64,000 nucleotides of DNA from Isoetes taiwanensis. Lineage: Eukaryota > Streptophyta > Lycopodiopsida > Isoetales > Isoetaceae. Shown piece after piece: positions 59,814 to 64,000 of the stretch. The notes under the pieces were generated by a model. It made no database searches. It saw only the letters and a program-made list of their open reading frames with translations, and was not told the origin of the DNA. Made by a program: the position numbers and the translations under genes. The stretch spans positions 746,187 to 810,186 of the forward strand of contig JAJEKV010000110.1 in assembly GCA_021234155.1 (NCBI GenBank), read 5' to 3'. How positions within the stretch are numbered: position 1 is the first letter of the stretch; each line of letters begins with the position of its first letter.

Positions 59814-60617
59814 AATAGATCCTGCAGAAAAGAAGCTCCTACTGGAAAACGAGGAGAATGAGGAGGTATTGGAAAAGGAGGTCTCTGACAAGTTGGCCTT
59901 TAGCCCAGAGGTCTATATTCATAGCTCCAAAAGCTCGCAATGCATCTTCATCTATTGGTTGCTTCCAAGTGAACTTATTCCTGTAAGGCAGGCATCCTTT
60001 TGGCAATTGCACTCTAAATTGACCCTCGGAATTAGTTTGATCCTGAAACAGAAGTATTAGAACTAAGAACACTCAAAGGAATGCAATGACAACTTGGAAA
60101 CCAAATACCTTTGCCATTGACGTTGCAAAAGACCGAGAACCGGAGCGGGGCTTAGAATTAGGAAGATTCTTGCCAACAAACAGAGCGAAATTTGCTGGCA
60201 AGAATCCGCCATAATTCGAATTCAAACAATGCTTGGGCGCGATGGCAAGGTCGTTGGCGCTCGATGGCACGATGGCAAGCTCGATGGCGCTGAAGCTCGA
60301 TGGCTGAAGCTCGATGGTGGGAAAAGGAAAATCTTAGATGTAATCATTAAATTTTGTGGTCGTTAGGAAATAATGATTGCAAAGTTAGGTACGAGGTTAG
60401 GTTCGGAGGGGGGGAAGTTAGGTTAGGGGAGAGTGAAAGTTAGGTATGGAGGGGGGAAAGGTAGGTTCGGGATCCTATGTGGCAGCCCCCCCAATATACT
60501 CTTACAAGGCCCTTATTTGACCTCGAAAAAACTCTAATGTTTGTCCTGTTTCTTCAACAAATAGGCTCGTTTCTTCTCCCTTATCAGTGTCTTACGCCAC
60601 GTTGGTTTGAATCGAAT
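59814..60617. repeat. Tandem duplication, copy A
   Basis: From AATAGATCCTGCAG at 59,814, through the right TIR at 60,539 and into LINE 2, the sequence recurs at 62,670 onward. The offset is 2,856 bp, rising to 3,390 after the 534-bp insert, and I counted only a handful of differences, mostly transitions. Confidence 0.93.
59839..60270 (-). pseudogene. Gene-like fragment with one intron inside the TIR element, copy A
   Basis: On the minus strand a first exon encodes MPSSANDLAIAPKHCLNSNY through SGSRSFATSMAK. Its Ser/Arg/Asn-rich, acid-poor composition is like a plastid or mitochondrial transit peptide. A donor (AAAG|GTATTTGG) and acceptor (TTTCAG|GATCAAAC) frame an intron of about 75 bp. The next exon reads DQTNSEGQFRVQLPKGCLPY, then FTWKQPIDEDAL and AFGAMNIDLWAKGQLVRDLL. 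The intron and codon-like composition suggest a captured nuclear gene start, but I do not recognise the parent gene. A second copy with identical layout is at 62,695-63,126. Confidence 0.5.
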
Positions 60618-62230
60618 CCCCTTGGATAGACGGACTCTTGCCAATGCACATTCCTTGTCCCACCATGCATTTGAAAGCATCCCTTATTTCCTCTGTTTGA
60701 TGTATCCAAAGCATTCTCCTGCAATCTGTTTTATGATGTCTGAAAGGAGATGTGAATCAGCCTCTAACATTCCCCGCCATATCACGGATTGGAGTGCATT
60801 TGCTAGCTTTTGCTAGAAAAGTGCTTGCTTTTTGTAGTCTAGTTTTAATCTAGTTCTGAAGGAGCTGTTTACCTGCTCTTCATTATATTTTCCTTTTATC
60901 TCAAAGATCCGTCCCACATGATCTGATTTAGGGACTTTGTCATGTCTGTGTTACATGATTTTCTGCGGATGCCAAAACGTAGTCAACTATGCTCTCTCTG
61001 CTGGTTGTGATGCAAGTGCTAGCTGTTGTTTTTGAATATTTGTTCATGCCATTTAATATTTTTAAATTGCATATCGTGTCCAAATCTAAAAGCATCTCTC
61101 CCATGCTATTTTTAACAGGATCTGTTGACTGCCTAAGACATTCGACCTATGTTGCTTCCTTAAGCAAAATATTTCCTTCCTATTCATATGATATTACTTG
61201 CATCCCTCGCGTTCTCGCATTAAAGTCTCCGACAATTATGACTTCCCCAAAATCTTTATATTTCAAAGTACCCAAGGCCAGCTCGTGAAGTGGATTCTCT
61301 TTGTCCACTCCCGGTTGATTGTAGACATTCATATTAGTTGGTGCAAAATAGCAAGTGGCCAAATAAGTTACCTGGTTTTGAAGTTCAATCTTCAGCGAGC
61401 ATATACTGCTAGGCCTCCATATCCTCTTTATATCCCGTGCTCCTTTTTATTTCAAGCTGATTCTACGAGTACGAAACCCGCAACCTCAAGTAATGTGCGA
61501 GTTTGATGCTCTCATGTTTCAGAGAATAAAAGGATGTCCATTGTGGGCCATAAACTTGCATTAGCTGCAATTTTTGCTTGTGACAGTCCATGTATATTCC
61601 ATGCTATCAGTCTTCAGGTCCGAAATTCCTAGTCCTTTCGTTTCTTCATGATTACAGCTTTATCATTTCTATCCAAATATGCAACTGATCCCTCTTCACG
61701 AGCTTCCTTCACCTGTGCCCATTCCTTCTTTCTGACCTCTAGTTGTGACGGTGTTAAGTCTGCATCAATCCAGATTTTACGGCCCTTTAAGACTGCTCGA
61801 TTCTGATGTACCTGATCACAAGCTTCTTTACTTCTGAATTTCACTAAAACTGGTCTACTATAAGCCTCGGGTTTATCCAATCTTCTGCTTTGTATAGCTT
61901 GGAGCTCATGCAAGTGCATAATATCTCTGAAAAACTTTTCAATAACCTCTTTCGTATTTTCTTCCCTAGATATTAGCCAAAGTTCTTCAATAAAATATTT
62001 TCTTCAAACGGAGATGTCCGAAGTGGTCTCCCTCTTTTCCAGACAGAGTTAGATCCTTGGATACAACTGAAACTTGAGATTTTCTCAGGCTTGAAACTGG
62101 GACCTATGCTTTGTAGCACGGATGAGGATCTATACCTAAATTTATAGCAAAAAGTAAAGTATGTTAAGGATGTAATAATAAGCCTTCTAGATATAGGTAA
62201 GGACGAAGGTACGAAATTTGGCATGAATCT
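60540..62230 (-). mobile_element. LINE 2, 5' half (ORF1 end and endonuclease)
   Basis: Minus-strand order: RRLDKPEAYSRPVLVKFRSK, GRKIWIDADLTPSQLEVRKK (61,629-61,919), the end of an ORF1-type nucleic-acid-binding protein; then AWNIHGLSQAK and LLFSET (endonuclease start, about 61,500-61,610); CYFAPTNMNVYNQPGVDKEN and VIIVGDFNART (61,180-61,362) with the catalytic GDFN; then NAWWDKECALARVRL and WRKTLIREKKRAYLLKKQDK just before the TIR element. With 54,600-56,579 it makes one LINE of about 3.7 kb in this window. The true 5' end is not defined. Confidence 0.83.
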
Positions 62231-62669
62231 AGGAGCTTTGACGATGACGGTTTAGAGCCAATCCCATCGCTTGGCAAGGGAATGTATATCAGGCTTTCAC
62301 ATCCCATGTTTGATAACCTTTAATCAGTAATTTTAGTCCCTTGATATCAGGACATAATGTGCAGAGAAGTCCCCGCAATAAGGCACTTAGTGATGTTGCA
62401 TCATATTTCAAGGGCAGCATTGGGAGACACCATTAACTTAGGTTCGCCACTTTTAGGAGTGCAAAGAATGTCCAAATGCAACAAAAATTCTTGGAAAGTT
62501 ATAAATTAAGCAAGATCGCCATCATTGCTCTTGCAAATAAGGAGCAAAATTTTGTTTTTGCTTCATATCTGCAAGAGGTTAACAATTCAATGTGAAATAT
62601 ATGCATGACAAAGAAGTTCTACTAAGTGGTTATTTTTACGAATGGTAAACACAACATGTGTTATGGTGC
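62231..62669. other. Unassigned sequence between LINE 2 and the duplicated copy
   Basis: No motif identified with confidence. A minus-strand frame with LLHLDILCTPKSGEPKL is interrupted by stops and could be another gene scrap. Confidence 0.35.
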
Positions 62670-62694
62670 AATAGATCCTGCAGAAAAGAAGCTC

Positions 62695-63126
62695 CTACTG
62701 GAAAACGAGGAGAATGAGGAGGTATTGGAAGAGGAGGTCTCTGACAAGTTGGCCTTTAGCCCAGAGGTCTATATTCATAGCTCCAAAAGCTCGCAATGCA
62801 TCTTCATCTATTGGTTGCTTCCAAGTGAACTTATTCCTGTAAGGCAGGCATCCTTTTGGCAATTGCACTCTAAATTGACCCTCGGAATTAGTTTGATCCT
62901 GAAACAGAAGTATTAGAACCAAGAACACTCAAAGGAATGCAATGACAACTTGGAAACCAAATACCTTTGCCATTGACGTTGCAAAAGACCGAGAACCGGA
63001 GCGGGGCTTAGAATTAGGAAGATTCTTGCCAACAAACAGAGCGAAATTTGCTGGCAAGAATCCGCCACAATTCGAATTCAAACAATGCTTGGGCGCGATG
63101 GCAAGGTCGTTGGCGCTCGATGGCAC
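62695..63126 (-). pseudogene. Gene-like fragment, copy B
   Basis: Near-identical to 59,839-60,270, with the same exon-intron layout and one visible residue change in the transit-like part (Tyr to Cys in SNYGG/SNCGG). It arose with the segmental duplication. Confidence 0.5.
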
Positions 63127-63194
63127 GATGGCAAGCTCGATGGCGCTGAAGCTCGATGGCTGAAGCTCGATGGTGGGAAAAGGAAAATCTTAGA

Positions 63195-63728
63195 CATTAG
63201 AGGAAATTTGAGATCTCATTTCATCCCCATAAGAATCCTCCAATGGAATGGCTTACCCTCTATTAACTGCAATTAATGCAGCACCAACAACTTCATTGCT
63301 GTTGTTTCCCCCATAACTTTTGATCCACTTGTCCAAATGTTGCGGCGTTTGTTGCATTAGATGCGGAATGAAAAGATCTTTCCAATGATATATGGTTATG
63401 ATGTATTTCAATATGGTCATATGCGTTAACCTTAAAAAAATATGATTTTTTGCTTATTTCTTATATATTTATATCGTAAAAGATGTATGAATGGGTTATC
63501 ACGAACACATTGCTACAAAAAGTTTTTGAATCAGAGTTCTGGATCAAAAGTTATAATGAAAAAATGATACTACAGAAGTTAGTTGCAGCTGCATTAATTA
63601 CAGGCTGCCACATAATACTGGAATGAGATATACTGGAGCTCTTCTCTTATTGGACAGTTTAAAAAGCTGACATGGCATTTTAAGCATCCCTTAATGGGAC
63701 AAAATGTGATCTCATTTTTCCTCTAATG
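63195..63728. mobile_element. 534-bp TIR element (MITE-like), without target duplication
   Basis: The ends are 27-bp inverted repeats with three mismatches: CATTAGAGGAAATTTGAGAT on the left and the complement of CATTAGAGGAAAAATGAGAT on the right. The empty site is present at 60,338/60,339: CTTAGA joined to TGTAATC. In the filled copy these two halves directly abut the element with nothing duplicated. The first eight bases equal those of the 3.96-kb element. The interior has no coding frame. Confidence 0.85.
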
Positions 63729-64000
63729 TGTAATCATTAAATTTTGTGGTCGTTAGGAAATAATGATTGCAAAGTTAGGTACGAGGTTAGGTTCGGAGGG
63801 GGGGAAGTTAGGTTAGGGGAGAGTGAAAGTTAGGTATGGAGGGGGGAAAGGTAGGTTCGGGATCCTACGTGGCAGCCCCCCCAATATACTCTTATAAGGC
63901 CCTTATTTGACCTCAAAAAAACTCTAATGTTTGTCCTGTTTCTTCAACAAATAGGCTCGTTTCTTCTCCCTTATCAGTGTCTTACACCATGTTGGTTTGA

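Larger units (their letters stand above)
56580..60539. mobile_element. 3.96-kb TIR element nested in LINE 2
   Basis: The ends are inverted repeats of 32 bp with two mismatches: CATTAGAGTTTTTT at 56,580 and its complement AAAAAACTCTAATG ending at 60,539, with GAGGTCAA and TAAGGGCC also matching. LINE 2 coding sequence resumes on both sides (TFWKNL on the left, WRKTLIREKKRAYLLKKQDK on the right). No transposase is recognised, so it is probably non-autonomous. It contains a palindrome array (57,966-59,231), an acidic ORF (59,241-59,555), a gene-like spliced fragment (59,839-60,270, minus) and G-run/GTTAGG-rich DNA near the right end. No obvious target duplication flanks the CATTAGAG ends; a TA duplication would need the element to start at GAG. 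Confidence 0.8.
62670..64000. repeat. Tandem duplication, copy B (runs off the window)
   Basis: Matches 59,814-60,610 including the right TIR (ending at 63,929) and the LINE 2 flank beyond it. It carries an extra element at 63,195-63,728 that copy A lacks. Because the host LINE flank is included, this is a segmental duplication of the locus, not a second independent insertion. Confidence 0.93.

Overview
This window is nuclear DNA from a land plant with a repeat-rich genome. Three host genes look intact: an LRR/EDR1-type protein kinase with 11 coding exons and GT-AG introns, a plant cysteine oxidase with 5 coding exons, and a UPF0060 (YnfA-like) membrane protein on one exon. The rest is mostly transposable elements, many of them nested. 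A fungal/animal-type Ty3 element, a non-LTR element with an animal-like domain layout, and a PPR remnant fit a fern, lycophyte or bryophyte better than a typical flowering plant. That placement is inference.

Layout. 0-5.5 kb: a broken PPR gene fragment and two copies of a dispersed repeat carrying an ACACGTGGCATA motif; the second copy lies just upstream of the kinase promoter. 5.6-10.6 kb (+): LRR-EDR1-kinase gene. 11.0-11.4 kb (-): UPF0060 gene. 11.4-16.2 kb: no recognised gene. 16.96-28.03 kb (-): a complete Ty3/gypsy element with 577-578 bp LTRs and TSD TGGTT, inserted into a third copy of the dispersed repeat. Its gag-pol is broken, but it has an extra 3' ORF still open for 431 codons. 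28.2-28.8 kb (-): PIF1/Helitron-type helicase remnant. 30.95-37.78 kb (+): L1-type LINE with a 16-bp TSD, itself split by a 1-kb minus-strand retroposon. 37.9-38.2 kb: MITE. 38.8-41.7 kb (+): decayed fungal/animal-type Ty3 element holding a CACTA-like foldback MITE. 42.7-46.0 kb (-): candidate Helitron. 47.2-49.0 kb (+): plant cysteine oxidase gene. 49-54.5 kb: duplicated intergenic repeats, head-to-head copia fragments, a gypsy RT fragment and a 152-bp AAT microsatellite. 54.6-62.2 kb (-): a second LINE split by a 3.96-kb TIR element at 56,580-60,539. That element carries a large array of related palindromes and a spliced, gene-like fragment. 62.67-64.0 kb: a tandem second copy of the element's right end plus its LINE flank, with an extra 534-bp MITE.

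The host genes are not obviously functionally linked. The kinase is probably a cytosolic signalling protein, the cysteine oxidase an oxygen sensor of the N-degron pathway, and the UPF0060 protein a small four-helix membrane protein. The most unusual structure is the palindrome array at 57.97-59.23 kb. The filled and empty sites of the 534-bp element lie in the same window and suggest insertion without target-site duplication.
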